Shown here piece after piece: positions 8,018-16,557 of a stretch of 64,000 nucleotides of DNA. Position 1 is the stretch's first letter, and every line of letters starts with the position of its first letter. The position numbers were made by a program, and so were the translations under genes. This DNA comes from Nanobdellota archaeon. GTDB lineage: Archaea > Aenigmatarchaeota > Aenigmatarchaeia > QMZP01. Location: the NCBI GenBank assembly GCA_018816245.1, contig JAHIVW010000004.1, positions 1-64,000 of the forward strand. Reading direction: 5' to 3'. The notes under the pieces are model-generated. The model saw nothing but the letters and a program-made list of their open reading frames with translations, was not told the origin of the DNA and did no database searches.

Positions 8018-9035
8018 GATTCATTGTTATAAATGAATACGACGGTGGGCTGCCCCTTTAACCAAAGGACTGTCAGGTTTTCGGTGATCGTGAGCTGAAT
8101 GCCTCGTTGCCTTGGCACGTACACCCCGATTCCGTCAACCCGGTCGTCTACCGGACCTTCCGGCCCGCGCCGACTGTTGCCAGCCAGTCTGGGCCATGGG
8201 AGTCTCGTTTCTGGGGGGACTTCGCGCTTAGATGCGTTCAGCGCTTATTTCGTATGGCGTAGCTACTCGGCAGTGCATTACAACCGATACACCAGAGGCC
8301 ACGACGCCCTGTTCCTTTCGTACTGGAGGCATCTTCCCATCAGACTCCCGACACCCACAATAGATATAGACGGTACTGGCTCGCACCGTACTTAACCCAG
8401 CTAACGTGGCTCTTTAAACAGTGAACACCTGTACCCTTGGCTGCTGCTGCACAGCCAGGAAGAGCCGAGCCGACGGCGGAGAAGCAACGTATGAGGTCAA
8501 TACGAACTTTCACCCACCACGACTCCATTATCCCCGTGGTAGCTTTTCTGCCAGATCGGGCGCCCAATGAATGACGCACCGAGGATCGCTAGGCCGCGCT
8601 TTCGCGTTCGCGTTTCTCGTTGTTCGAAACACGATCAGGCCACCTTTTGCCCTTGCACTCGCCTCCCGATTTCTGACCGGGATGAGGTGACTTTGGGGCA
8701 CCTCCGATGTCCTGCCGGAGGTGTACCGCCCCAGCCAAACTGCCCATCTGAAGCTGTTTCCCGAAGGATAAGCAGCACAGAAACAGCCGGGTGGTGTTAC
8801 ATTGGCGCCTTCACAGCTCCTGACGAAGCTGCTGCATCGCTCCCACCTACGCTATTCGGCCATTTCAGTACCACAACAACAGACTGCAGTAAAGTTCAAC
8901 GGGGTCTTCTCGTCCCATTGCGGGTCTTCGGATTATGCACCGGACTCTTAAGTTCACAAGGTGCCAGCCTGGGACAGTAGGGATCTCGTTCATCCGTTCA
9001 TGCAGGTCGTTAATTAAACGACAAGAGATTACGCT

Positions 9036-9716
9036 CACATCTGTTACTTTGGAGGACCACGATCGCTCGTGGCGGACTGCCATTTCTGACAGCCTCCGCA
9101 CATCGCTGTGCGGGTCGGACTATATCATCACCCGCAGTCGGGTGTCTGGCGTGTAGTCTCTGAGGATTTTAGATACCGAGGCAGTGTTTTCGTGTTCATT
9201 TGTGCTGCCAGTTCTGCAATTGTTGTGATCCCAGATCTCGTCAGATGTTGGCGCTTGTTCATCAAATCAATGATTTCTGAGAACAGTTCAAAGTCATGCC
9301 GCTTCTTGGTTTGGAGCGGATGGGAATTGAAGAACGCAACGAGCTTGTTGCAGTTTTCCAGTCCCCGGACTCGGAACTCTTTTCGGTCGCCATGATTTGT
9401 CTTGATGCCTCCAAAACCGAAATACGATCGGATCCGGTGCAGAATTTGGACATCACGCTCATGCTGCACCACGCGAAACTCCGGGAGGACTTGCCATCCC
9501 AATGTCGCGGGGATCCGGTTGATTCCGACATGGAAGCACCCTTCGCCATCAACGAAACCTGAAATCCATTCGGCATCTAATCTTTCCTGCTGATTGTCCG
9601 CACCCATCACATTGTCACTGAAATCAGATCGGAAATACTCGGGGTTGATTTCGAGTAGTGTGGGATTCTCGGATATTCCAGCATATAGCCAGATTTTACT
9701 AAGGCAACAACTGTTC
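9036..9716 (-). other. Group I intron in 23S (CUUAAGGU|AGCG site) with LAGLIDADG ORF
   Basis: The 5' exon ends ...CTTAAGGT at 9717 and the 3' exon resumes AGCGTAAT at 9035, restoring the universal 23S text. Group I marks are present. The 5' exon AAGGU pairs with GCCUU in the intron and puts a U-G pair at the splice site (P1). The last intron base is G (9036). P7 strands are GACTA (9158-9154) and TAGTC (9122-9118). TGCGGACAATCAGCAGG (P4-P6 area) lies at about 9604-9588. Length is 681 nt. The 3' end carries three hairpins (P9 region). Confidence 0.88.
9128..9607 (-). CDS. LAGLIDADG homing endonuclease, single motif (I-CreI-like)
   Basis: From ATG 9607 (MGADNQQERLDAEWISGFVDGEGCF) the product is 159 residues. 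One LAGLIDADG motif, WISGFVDGEGCF near residues 14-25, implies a homodimer of the I-CreI type; the final acidic residues of the motif would bind the catalytic metals. A GTG farther upstream (9718) only extends into ribozyme and exon sequence and is rejected. The start overlaps the P4-P6 segment. The last codons overlap the P7-P3-P8 core, with the stop at 9130-9128 just before the P7 3' strand. It should cut intron-less 23S genes at the insertion site to spread the group I intron. Confidence 0.88.
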   Translation of the reverse strand: MGADNQQERLDAEWISGFVDGEGCFHVGINRIPATLGWQVLPEFRVVQHERDVQILHRIRSYFGFGGIKTNHGDRKEFRVRGLENCNKLVAFFNSHPLQTKKRHDFELFSEIIDLMNKRQHLTRSGITTIAELAAQMNTKTLPRYLKSSETTRQTPDCG

Positions 9717-10359
9717 ACCTTAAGACGGTCAGAGTATGCGGTTTGCAGGGCTTGATTGATTTCAAAAGCAATGCAATTCGTTTCTTCTTGTCCGGATGCT
9801 CTGGTTGAATGAGTTCAGAAAACTTCCGGATCCGGTTCACCGAATAAATGAAGAACCGGTATTCGGGTTTCTTGTTCACGGGCCGTGAAAGCGGCCCGCT
9901 CATGGCACTACATTCGATACCAAAACGTTCCAGAGCGTTTCTCACTTCTGTCAGAAGCTGATCAGATCCATTTTGATGGAACCCGATCTGGGGAGGGATC
10001 CTCCGCTTGCGCTGGCCGAGAAGATATTTCTCGACATGCGGGCAGGATCCTTCCGTATCCCAGAAGCCGCGAATGAATGCTATCTGCAATCGCGGTTCCG
10101 TGGGAAGCGTGTTCATGGTTTGCTCGAGCGTCTTATACAGTTTTTTGTTGCCGAACTTGAGATAGAAACAGGTTTTCCAGGGCCCACGAATTGGTGTTGT
10201 AATATCGAGTGATTCCAATCGCGGAAGAATGGACTTCTCAAGCCATTCTCTATTCTTCTGGTAAAACTGAATGTCATATCCCGTTCGCGTTGTTCGTTTG
10301 ACGAGACACCCGTCATGAACTGCTCCTGACAAATAAGCAAGATCTTCGGTGAGGTTCAT
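9715..10359 (-). CDS. LAGLIDADG homing endonuclease, two motifs (I-DmoI-like)
   Basis: From ATG 10359 (MNLTEDLAYLSGAVHDG), preceded by GGTG as a possible ribosome site, the product is 214 residues. Two LAGLIDADG motifs, LAYLSGAVHDGCL near residue 7 and IAFIRGFWDTEGSC near residue 94, make it a monomeric double-motif enzyme, as is usual for archaeal rRNA BHB introns. The reading frame does not stop inside its own intron. It runs through the 3' splice site and the 19-nt exon, and its TGA (9717-9715) is made of the last exon base plus the first two bases of the group I intron. Confidence 0.88.
   Translation of the reverse strand: MNLTEDLAYLSGAVHDGCLVKRTTRTGYDIQFYQKNREWLEKSILPRLESLDITTPIRGPWKTCFYLKFGNKKLYKTLEQTMNTLPTEPRLQIAFIRGFWDTEGSCPHVEKYLLGQRKRRIPPQIGFHQNGSDQLLTEVRNALERFGIECSAMSGPLSRPVNKKPEYRFFIYSVNRIRKFSELIQPEHPDKKKRIALLLKSIKPCKPHTLTVLR
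9717..9735 (-). other. 19-nt 23S exon between two introns
   Basis: On the minus strand the exon reads ACTCTGACCGTCTTAAGGT. It matches the helix 69-71 text of archaeal 23S (ACTATGACCCTCTTAAGGT). It is bounded by the BHB intron (9736-10457) upstream and the group I intron (9036-9716) downstream. Confidence 0.85.
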
Positions 10360-10457
10360 AATCACCTTTGATGAGCAGAGTGATTTAATCTTGCGGGAGG
10401 AGTGTGCCGGTTATGCCACAAGATAAATGTCTGCCCCGATGAAGAACCCACGCAAAT
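9736..10457 (-). other. Archaeal bulge-helix-bulge intron in 23S with LAGLIDADG ORF
   Basis: The junctions form a textbook hBHBh'. A 4-bp central helix GCGG (exon 1, 10463-10460) pairs with CCGC (intron end). The 3-nt bulges are TAA and ATA, and the inner helix is TTTG with CAAA. Cutting after the second base of each bulge gives mature GGCGGTA|ACTCTGACC, matching normal 23S. Length is 722 nt. Splicing would be by the tRNA endonuclease and RtcB ligase, not by the RNA itself. Confidence 0.88.
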
Positions 10458-12431
10458 TACCGCCGGCGTTTACCAGGGCTTCACCCAGTTGAAACCAGGC
10501 TTAACACACTGGCACTGGCCAGGACTCAGCGGCTATACGAGCCCTTTCGGGTTTGCAGCCACCTACGTTTTTGTTAAACAGTCGTATCCCTCGAGTCACT
10601 GCGACCTGCCCAGCCTCAATTGAATGAGGGGGGCAGGCATCCTTTATACCAAAGATACAGGACTAATTTGCCGAATTCCCTAGGCTGACGTTTCCTTACG
10701 CGCCTTTGCCTTCTCAGCAAGGGGCACCAGAGACGGATCTTGGTACGGACAAGAACAATCCATGCACGACCCATTTTCAGGGGATCCGGGAATTGCGCAA
10801 ATTCCTCACGAAACCACTCACACCTTCCCCCGGGTCTCACCATTACGGTGCTCACCGGGCTTCGATGCTTCGCCACCTCACGATGGTTGCGCTATCCAGA
10901 ACCGTCTGAGTCATGCCTTGCGTTGCCGCGTGTATGTTCTCGGTACAGGAATATTAACCTGTTTCCCTTTCCCGTGTTTCCTGTTAGGAACACAGTTAGG
11001 ACCGACTAACCCTCAGTCGATGATCGTTGCTGAGGAACCCTAGCCCTTTAGGCGGCGTCGATTCTCACGACGCTTCGCTGTTACTATCAGCAGGATTCTT
11101 ATCGCCACTGGATCCCGTTGCCCTTACGGACAGCGTTCGACTCCAGCGGCGCACCTCTCTACCTCATGCCTTTCGGCGAGTTGGGTATCGGTGACCAGTT
11201 TAGTCCCGTCCATTATCAGGACCGACAACCTCGGTGGGTAAGCTGTTACGCACTTTTTAAAGGGTGGCTGCTTCTAAGCCAACCTTCCCACTGTCTGAGG
11301 TTGCCGACACCTTTTCTCACTGAACTGGTACTTAGGGACCTTAACCCAACGCAGGTTTTTTTACCCTTCGGAAAACGAGCTTACCCCGTTCCCGCACTCC
11401 CGCTTTCTTCGACGGACACAGATTCGGAGTTTGACAAAGTAACTGGATCTTTCGATCCTTGGTTGCCTGATCAGTATCTCTACCCCGTATCCAGTCTCCA
11501 GCGAGGCTGAGCTAACGCACATTTCGAGAGGAACCAGCTATTACCGGACTCGATTGGCTTTTTACCCCTAGCCCCAGGTGACCCGAATGATTTGAATCTC
11601 AATATCGGTAGCGAGCCTCCATCCCCCTTTCGAAGGATTTCACTCTCCCAAGGGCTAGATCGACCGGTTTCGGGTATGGCACCCGTGACTTGCCGCACGT
11701 GAGTACGGACCTGCCTCGCAAGCTGCGCAGGCTTCGCTTTCGCTTCGGCTTCTGTTCTTAACCTCGCCACGGACACCAACTCCCTGCCGCGTGTTTCAAA
11801 ACGGACGTACGGATCCGGAACATTGCTATTCGTAAAACTTCATAGCAACTTACACAGACCCGTACCACCTATGACGCACTGGTTTGAGGATTTTTTCATT
11901 GCCTGATAAGGCTACTTTTCAGCTTTCCCTCGCGGTACTCGTTCACTATCGGACTCAACAGATATTTAGCATTGGGAGTTCTTGCCTCCCGCATTCCGGC
12001 AGAATTTCCAACCTGCCGTACTCTGGATCCTGGGTAGCACCTGTCTTTCCTTCGCATACGAGGCTTTCACTCTCTTTGGCAGTCTTTTCCAAAACACTTC
12101 TGCTCAGAAAGCGAAGGTGAACCCCAGTCCAAACCCCACATCCCTATTATATTTCTATAACAGGTTCGGTTTGTGCTCTTCCCTTTTCGATCGCCTTTAC
12201 TCAGGGAATCACGATTGTTTTCTTCTCCTGCGGGTACTAAGATGTTTCAATTCCCCGCGTCCCTCATCCCATATGGGATCTGTGCTACATGCACACAGAG
12301 GTCTGATTCGGGAATCCCAGGTTCGAAGCCCGCATGCGGCTCCCCTGGGCATATCGCAGCTTGCCACGCCCTTCATCAGTTGTCGAGCCAAGCCATCCAC
12401 CAGTACGCGTAAACGTCCTATGCTTAGAGTC

Positions 12432-12443
12432 GGGACAACCCAC
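12432..12443 (-). other. 23S pre-rRNA processing stem (5' strand; partner at 8045-8056)
   Basis: On the minus strand GTGGGTTGTCCC at 12443-12432 pairs with GGGGCAGCCCAC at 8056-8045 over 12 bp, allowing two G-U pairs. The sequences flank the 23S gene and fit the archaeal pre-rRNA processing stem that is cut at a bulge-helix-bulge. Confidence 0.7.
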
Positions 12444-12619
12444 CTATGTCGTCATCTGAAGAACCTGTGGCTCGCTTGGTGTTCACGCAGTCATCGCTTG
12501 CGCTCTGCATATTGACCTTCGCACATCGCCGTTCTTCTCGGGTCCCTCTCATGATGGTTCCATCATGACAGTTCATATCAGTATCACATTCTCTGTGATC
12601 ATAATTGGCAGACCCACAG

Positions 12620-12719
12620 TGGACTGTGTGGGAAATTCACACTGGACCGGAGTCGCAGTGTTTTGAACCCACGGCCTCCCGCTTGCAAAGCGGGCGTTCT
12701 ACCACTGAACTAACAGCCC
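12620..12719 (-). tRNA. tRNA-Ala(UGC) with a 28-nt intron in the T-loop
   Basis: The acceptor strands GGGCTGT (12719-12713) and ACAGTCC plus A73 (12627-12620) pair. The anticodon stem-loop CCCGC-TTTGCAA-GCGGG carries TGC. The T-stem GTGGG/CCCAC is split in its loop by an intron at 12661-12634. Removing it gives the loop TTCAAAT. The spacer position between 16S and 23S is the usual archaeal site for tRNA-Ala. No encoded CCA. Confidence 0.92.
12634..12661 (-). other. BHB intron in tRNA-Ala T-loop (about position 59/60)
   Basis: The structure is GTGGG-TTCA-AA|A-CACTG ... CAGTG-TGAA-TT|T-CCCAC. This gives a 4-bp central helix TTCA/TGAA, 3-nt bulges AAA and TTT, an inner CACTG/CAGTG stem, and the T-stem as outer helix. 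Cutting after the second bulge base gives a 28-nt intron. Confidence 0.85.
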
Positions 12720-12724
12720 AAAAC

Positions 12725-12754
12725 ACGGTTCTTTTTTGGTGTCTTATGGAGAAT
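12725..12754 (-). other. 16S pre-rRNA processing stem (3' strand; partner at 14651-14681)
   Basis: AAAGAACCGTG (12735-12725) pairs with CACGGTTCTTT (14681-14671) over 11 bp. TTCTCCATAAGA (12754-12743) pairs with TCTTGTGGAGAA (14662-14651) over 12 bp with one G-U. The internal loop between the two helices fits a bulge-helix-bulge maturation site flanking 16S. Confidence 0.75.
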
Positions 12755-12797
12755 AAGGAGGTGATCCAGCCGCACGTTCCCGTACGGCTACCTTGTT

Positions 12798-13072
12798 CAT
12801 GTTGTTCCCTATATCGCTATAAGGCATGGACTATATCACCATCCTGCATCAAATGCAGGAGCCCGGCGTGTAGTCTCTGAGGGGTCCGTACCACGACGCA
12901 GGTGTTGCCTGCGTCCAATGACGGACTTCCCTGCTGATTGTCCGCACCTGCACATTGTCACCGAGATCAGATATACTCAGGGTTGATCTCTGGTAGTGCA
13001 GGATACTCGGAGTTTCCAGCATATAGCCAGGTTTTTCCTGTAACCTTACGGTTTCAGGGTCGCAACTCGTTT
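12798..13072 (-). other. Group I intron in 16S, no ORF, inside the 1492 primer site
   Basis: The 5' exon AAGTCGT ends at 13073 and the 3' exon AACAAGG starts at 12797, rejoining the universal AAGTCGTAACAAGG. P1 is exon GUCGU with intron GCGAC, giving a U-G pair at the cut. The last intron base is G. P7 strands are GACTA (12875-12871) and TAGTC (12833-12829). Only 275 nt long, with no reading frame. Two blocks (about 12929-13043 and 12820-12885) are nearly the same as the matching blocks of the 23S group I intron. Confidence 0.88.
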
Positions 13073-13647
13073 ACGACTTAGCCCACCTCACAAATCCGTG
13101 GCTCGATCCTGGCAAGAACCAGGAGCTCACCAAAGATCCACTCGGTTGGCTTGACGGGCAGTGTGTGCAAGGAGCAGGAACATATTCGCCGCTGGATAGT
13201 GACAAGCGACTACTAGGGATTTCGGCTTCATGAGGGTGGGTTACAACCCTCAATCCGGACTGAGATTGGGTTTCGAGGATTGGCTTCCCCTTTCGGGGTC
13301 GCATCCCATTGTCCCAACCATTGTATGCCGCGTGTATCCCAGTGGATTAAGGCCATACGGACCTGCCGTCGACCGCACCTTCCTCTGTTTTGTCAACAGC
13401 GGTCTCCGATGAGTGCGCCATCCGAAGATGGGTAGCAACATCGGACGCGGGTCTTGTTCGTTACCTGACTTAACAGGACAGCTCACGCCACGAACTGACG
13501 ACGGCCATGCAGCTCCGCTCAGCGCGTCTGGTAAGCCCTTCAGACTGACCTTCATTCTGCTGTCGCCACTGGTAAGGTTGCTGGCGTTGAATCCAATTAA
13601 ACCGCAGCATCCACCCCTTGTGTGCTCCCCCGCCAATTCCCTTAAGT

Positions 13648-13822
<175 letters not shown>

Positions 13823-14840
13823 CCGCTTAATGGTTTCCCTCAGACTCTGGCATTCCACGTGAGAATGCCAATGTCGAGCGGGCATCGTTTACAGCTAGGA
13901 CTACGGGGGTATCTAATCCCCTTTGCTCCCCTAGCTTTCGTCCCTCACCGTCGGATCTGTCCTAGTGAAGCGCCTTCGCCACAGGTGGTCCAAACAGGAT
14001 TATAGGATTTTACCCCTACCCCGTCCATACCCTTCACCTCTTCCAGTCCCAAGACATGCCGTATCTCTCACCAGCTCCACAGTTAGCTGTGGAATTTCAT
14101 GAAAGACGCGCATGCCCGGCTACGAACACTTTAAACCCAATAAAAATGGTGACCACTTGGGGCGCGGGTATTACCGCGGCGGCTGGCACCCGTCTTACCC
14201 ACCCCTTATTCGCCGAGCGGTCTAGACTCGACAAAAGTATCCTCCAAAGGAGAATACACTCCAAGTCTCTCCGTCACACTTGCGTGCATTGCGAAAGTTT
14301 CGCGCTTGCTGCGCCCCGTAGGGCCTGGATTATTGTCTCAGAATCCATCTCCGGGCTTCCTCTCTCAAGGCCCGTACCCGTTATCGGCTTGCGAGGACGT
14401 TAGACTCGCAACAACCATGATGGGCCGCCGTCTCATCCTGCATTCAGAAAGGATGCATTCCAGCATTCCTCTCCTATCAGCGTTAGCCCCACGTTAGCGG
14501 GATTATAACTGGCTGCAGGGTAGATTAACGACGTATTACTGAGCTTTGCGCCCTGGTTTTACCCAGGACTAGCATAGCTTAGTCAAACTCGGAAAGCAGT
14601 CACCTCCGGCGGGATCAACCGGAATGAAAAATTGGCGGTTCCTCTTCATCTTCTCCACAAGATTTCACACAAAGAACCGTGCTATGGGTCTGCCTCAAAC
14701 AATATCATTTGATACTGCTCTCATGATGCGTCGATCCAACGGTCTCAGCTTCGTCGCATCACGAAGCTCTCGCCGTTCGCGCGATGTTTGTCAGATCGTC
14801 GCCGAATACAGACAAGCAGACCTTCTATAAGGGGGTCGAG

Positions 14841-14850
14841 TTTAAATAGA
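14841..14850 (-). promoter_or_regulatory. rRNA operon promoter (TATA box)
   Basis: On the minus strand TCTATTTAAA is the best TATA-like element upstream of 16S, putting the start of transcription near 14815. The 14626-14815 leader contains the 5' half of the 16S processing stem and otherwise no gene that I can see. Confidence 0.5.
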
Positions 14851-14952
14851 TTACCGAAACCAGTGTCCGGGTATGATGTTCTTATCAGAGAACGACAGCA
14901 GCCGAACTGTTTTCCAAACCTATTTTAACCAAAAAGGGACATAGAAAGAAGG

Positions 14953-15696
14953 GTGTCCACAACAACACCCTGGCTGCGGGACGGCATGATCCTGCTGCTG
15001 ACTTCTGAAGGCCCAGGGATGTACATTGACCTCGATCCCATGACCGGGTACCGGGGTCTCCGTGACTACCTTCTGGCGGCAGAGGATGGAGGGAAGCGGC
15101 TCCTGACTTCAAGTGAATGGATGAAGGCAGCGAACCATCGGCTCTACTCGTCGGTTCCGGGAAGCGAGTATTTTGCCTTGCTCACCAACGAGGTGCACCT
15201 CGAGGATCGGTTGCTGTGGCGAGGGAGCGACACCGTCCCCGGGGAAGCCACGGCAAGCGTGGTGACAAGGCGCTGTCATTTTGCGGACAGCGTGACATCG
15301 GTGATGCTGGATGACCAAGGACTGGTTCGTGATGAATACTTCCACCAGCTGGCGTATACCCCGCACCGGGGAGAAATTGCCAGCATTGATTCGACGACCG
15401 GGCTGGCACCGTTCGTTGTGACAAACGGAAGGCGATATGATGATGTTATTGGAGAAGAACCAACACATATCTTCTTCCATGCACAACAGCGATCCCCCTA
15501 CGGGTTTCATGAAGAACCAACAGACAAGCAACATGTCGTTGTTCGTGGACGTCATTCACATGGCGGAGATCTTGAGCGCGCCGGACCTTGGCAAATCGAT
15601 TTTATCGATCCAAGATCAGTTCAGGTCGCGCGCGCCTGCCGGGATGAGACGCCCGAGGAATACCAGGAACGGCTTGCCTGGATGGCGAAACAGTAG
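14953..15696 (+). CDS. Hypothetical soluble protein
   Basis: A 247-residue protein from GTG 14953; a TATA-like TATTTTAACC at 14921 predicts transcription starting next to this GTG, so a leaderless start is plausible. ATG 14986 (MILLLTSEGPGMYIDLDP) is the alternative. It is rich in acidic and aromatic residues, with several H-rich stretches (HIFFHAQQRSPYGFH near 175-190 and VVVRGRHSHGGD near 197-208). There is no signal peptide, membrane helix or known motif. Function unknown. Confidence 0.6.
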   Translation: MSTTTPWLRDGMILLLTSEGPGMYIDLDPMTGYRGLRDYLLAAEDGGKRLLTSSEWMKAANHRLYSSVPGSEYFALLTNEVHLEDRLLWRGSDTVPGEATASVVTRRCHFADSVTSVMLDDQGLVRDEYFHQLAYTPHRGEIASIDSTTGLAPFVVTNGRRYDDVIGEEPTHIFFHAQQRSPYGFHEEPTDKQHVVVRGRHSHGGDLERAGPWQIDFIDPRSVQVARACRDETPEEYQERLAWMAKQ

Positions 15697-16482
15697 CTAC
15701 TGCAAAAATGCGAACGGCACCGTCACTTCGACATAGCCGCCAAGGATGACCAGAAGCACGGCTGCGGCGAACAGCAAACTAAAGTCCCGGTAGATCAGGC
15801 TTTTGTAGCGTTTGGTGAGCGGCTTGCTCAGGATCGATCCGGCAACAGCAGCCAAAAGATAGGCAAGGATTTCCAGAATGGTGTGGGGTAGGTACAGCCA
15901 TGGGTAGGCAAACAAGGGGATCCCGCCCCAGATGAAGGCGTTCAGGATGCTTCCGTACACGATCCCGGCGATGCTGGCGTTGTAGTTCAGAACAAAGATC
16001 GAGCCGGTCCCGTACACAAAAGAAAGCAGGATGAGGACAACGATGATGGTCAGGTTGTTGGAGATGATCTGGTAGAAGAGCGACCAGTTCGTGGCAAACG
16101 CGCCGGCAACACTTGACGCAAGGGGGGCGCCGATGATGTCCAGCTGGCTCTTGAACGCGATTTGTAGGGTTTTCGGGTTCAACACCCCGAACAGGATTGT
16201 ATATGCAAAGGCCATACCGAAGAACAGGAACGAGTAGAACTTCACGGCACCGTTCTCCTTGCTGAAGACGCTGCGGTAACGCGATTTCTCCAGGTTCAGG
16301 ATCTTCATGGCATAGGGAACCATGAGCATGGACGACAGTCCTATCATGGCAACGCTCATCCCGGTGACAAAGATCAGAAACGAGGTGATGAAACCGACGA
16401 GAACAAAGATGAACCCTATGAACATGGCAACATCCGGTTGGTTCTTCAATTGGGTTGCCGCGATCATCCGTTCCAGAACCAT
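15697..16482 (-). CDS. SpoIIM/DUF95-family membrane protein
   Basis: This 261-residue integral membrane protein has about six hydrophobic helices. It shows the SpoIIM (stage II sporulation M, DUF95) pattern: an N-x-x-I/T helix start (NNLTIIVVLILLSFVYGTGSIFVLNYNASIAGIVYGSIL) and a long C-terminal helix pair. Despite the name the family is common in archaea, where its role is unknown, perhaps membrane remodelling or transport. It is divergent from psmA, with start codons 75 nt apart. Confidence 0.7.
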   Translation of the reverse strand: MVLERMIAATQLKNQPDVAMFIGFIFVLVGFITSFLIFVTGMSVAMIGLSSMLMVPYAMKILNLEKSRYRSVFSKENGAVKFYSFLFFGMAFAYTILFGVLNPKTLQIAFKSQLDIIGAPLASSVAGAFATNWSLFYQIISNNLTIIVVLILLSFVYGTGSIFVLNYNASIAGIVYGSILNAFIWGGIPLFAYPWLYLPHTILEILAYLLAAVAGSILSKPLTKRYKSLIYRDFSLLFAAAVLLVILGGYVEVTVPFAFLQ

Positions 16483-16520
16483 ACTATTTACTATAGAAGA
16501 AAGGGGGATTAAAAGGAGGC

Positions 16521-16530
16521 CCTTTAAATA
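16521..16530 (+). promoter_or_regulatory. TATA box of psmA operon
   Basis: CCTTTAAATA lies 28-37 nt upstream of the psmA ATG at 16558, giving a very short or absent leader. Confidence 0.55.
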
Positions 16531-16557
16531 GCCTCACCACTATACTAGACTACTTCT

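Larger units (their letters stand above)
8057..12431 (-). rRNA. rrl: 23S ribosomal RNA (interrupted by two introns)
   Basis: The ends are approximate and bounded by the processing stem. Conserved segments are recognisable throughout: the sarcin-ricin loop region at about 8315-8335, GACGAGAAGACCCCG at about 8900, GCTGGGGCGGT (P-loop) at about 8725, and CCGGCGGTAA at about 10458-10468. Two introns occur at 9736-10457 and 9036-9716. Removing both leaves about 2,970 nt, normal for archaeal 23S. Several positions of the peptidyl-transferase ring and the sarcin-ricin loop differ from the usual consensus (see findings). Plus-strand frames across this gene are shadows. Confidence 0.96.

Noticed and set aside
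8099-8980. Plus-strand reading frames across 23S (also 10402-12520 and 13230-14497 across rRNA)
   Set aside because: They lie antisense to conserved rRNA segments, lack family motifs and vanish once the rRNA genes are placed.
9036-9716. Interpretation of the second 23S intron as an archaeal BHB intron
   Set aside because: The junctions do not form a 4-bp helix with two 3-nt bulges, while P1, terminal G and P7 of a group I intron are present.
9607-9718. N-terminal extension of the single-motif endonuclease up to GTG 9718
   Set aside because: The extension would translate the P1-P3 part of the ribozyme and start at the exon boundary; the LAGLIDADG fold needs only the part from ATG 9607.
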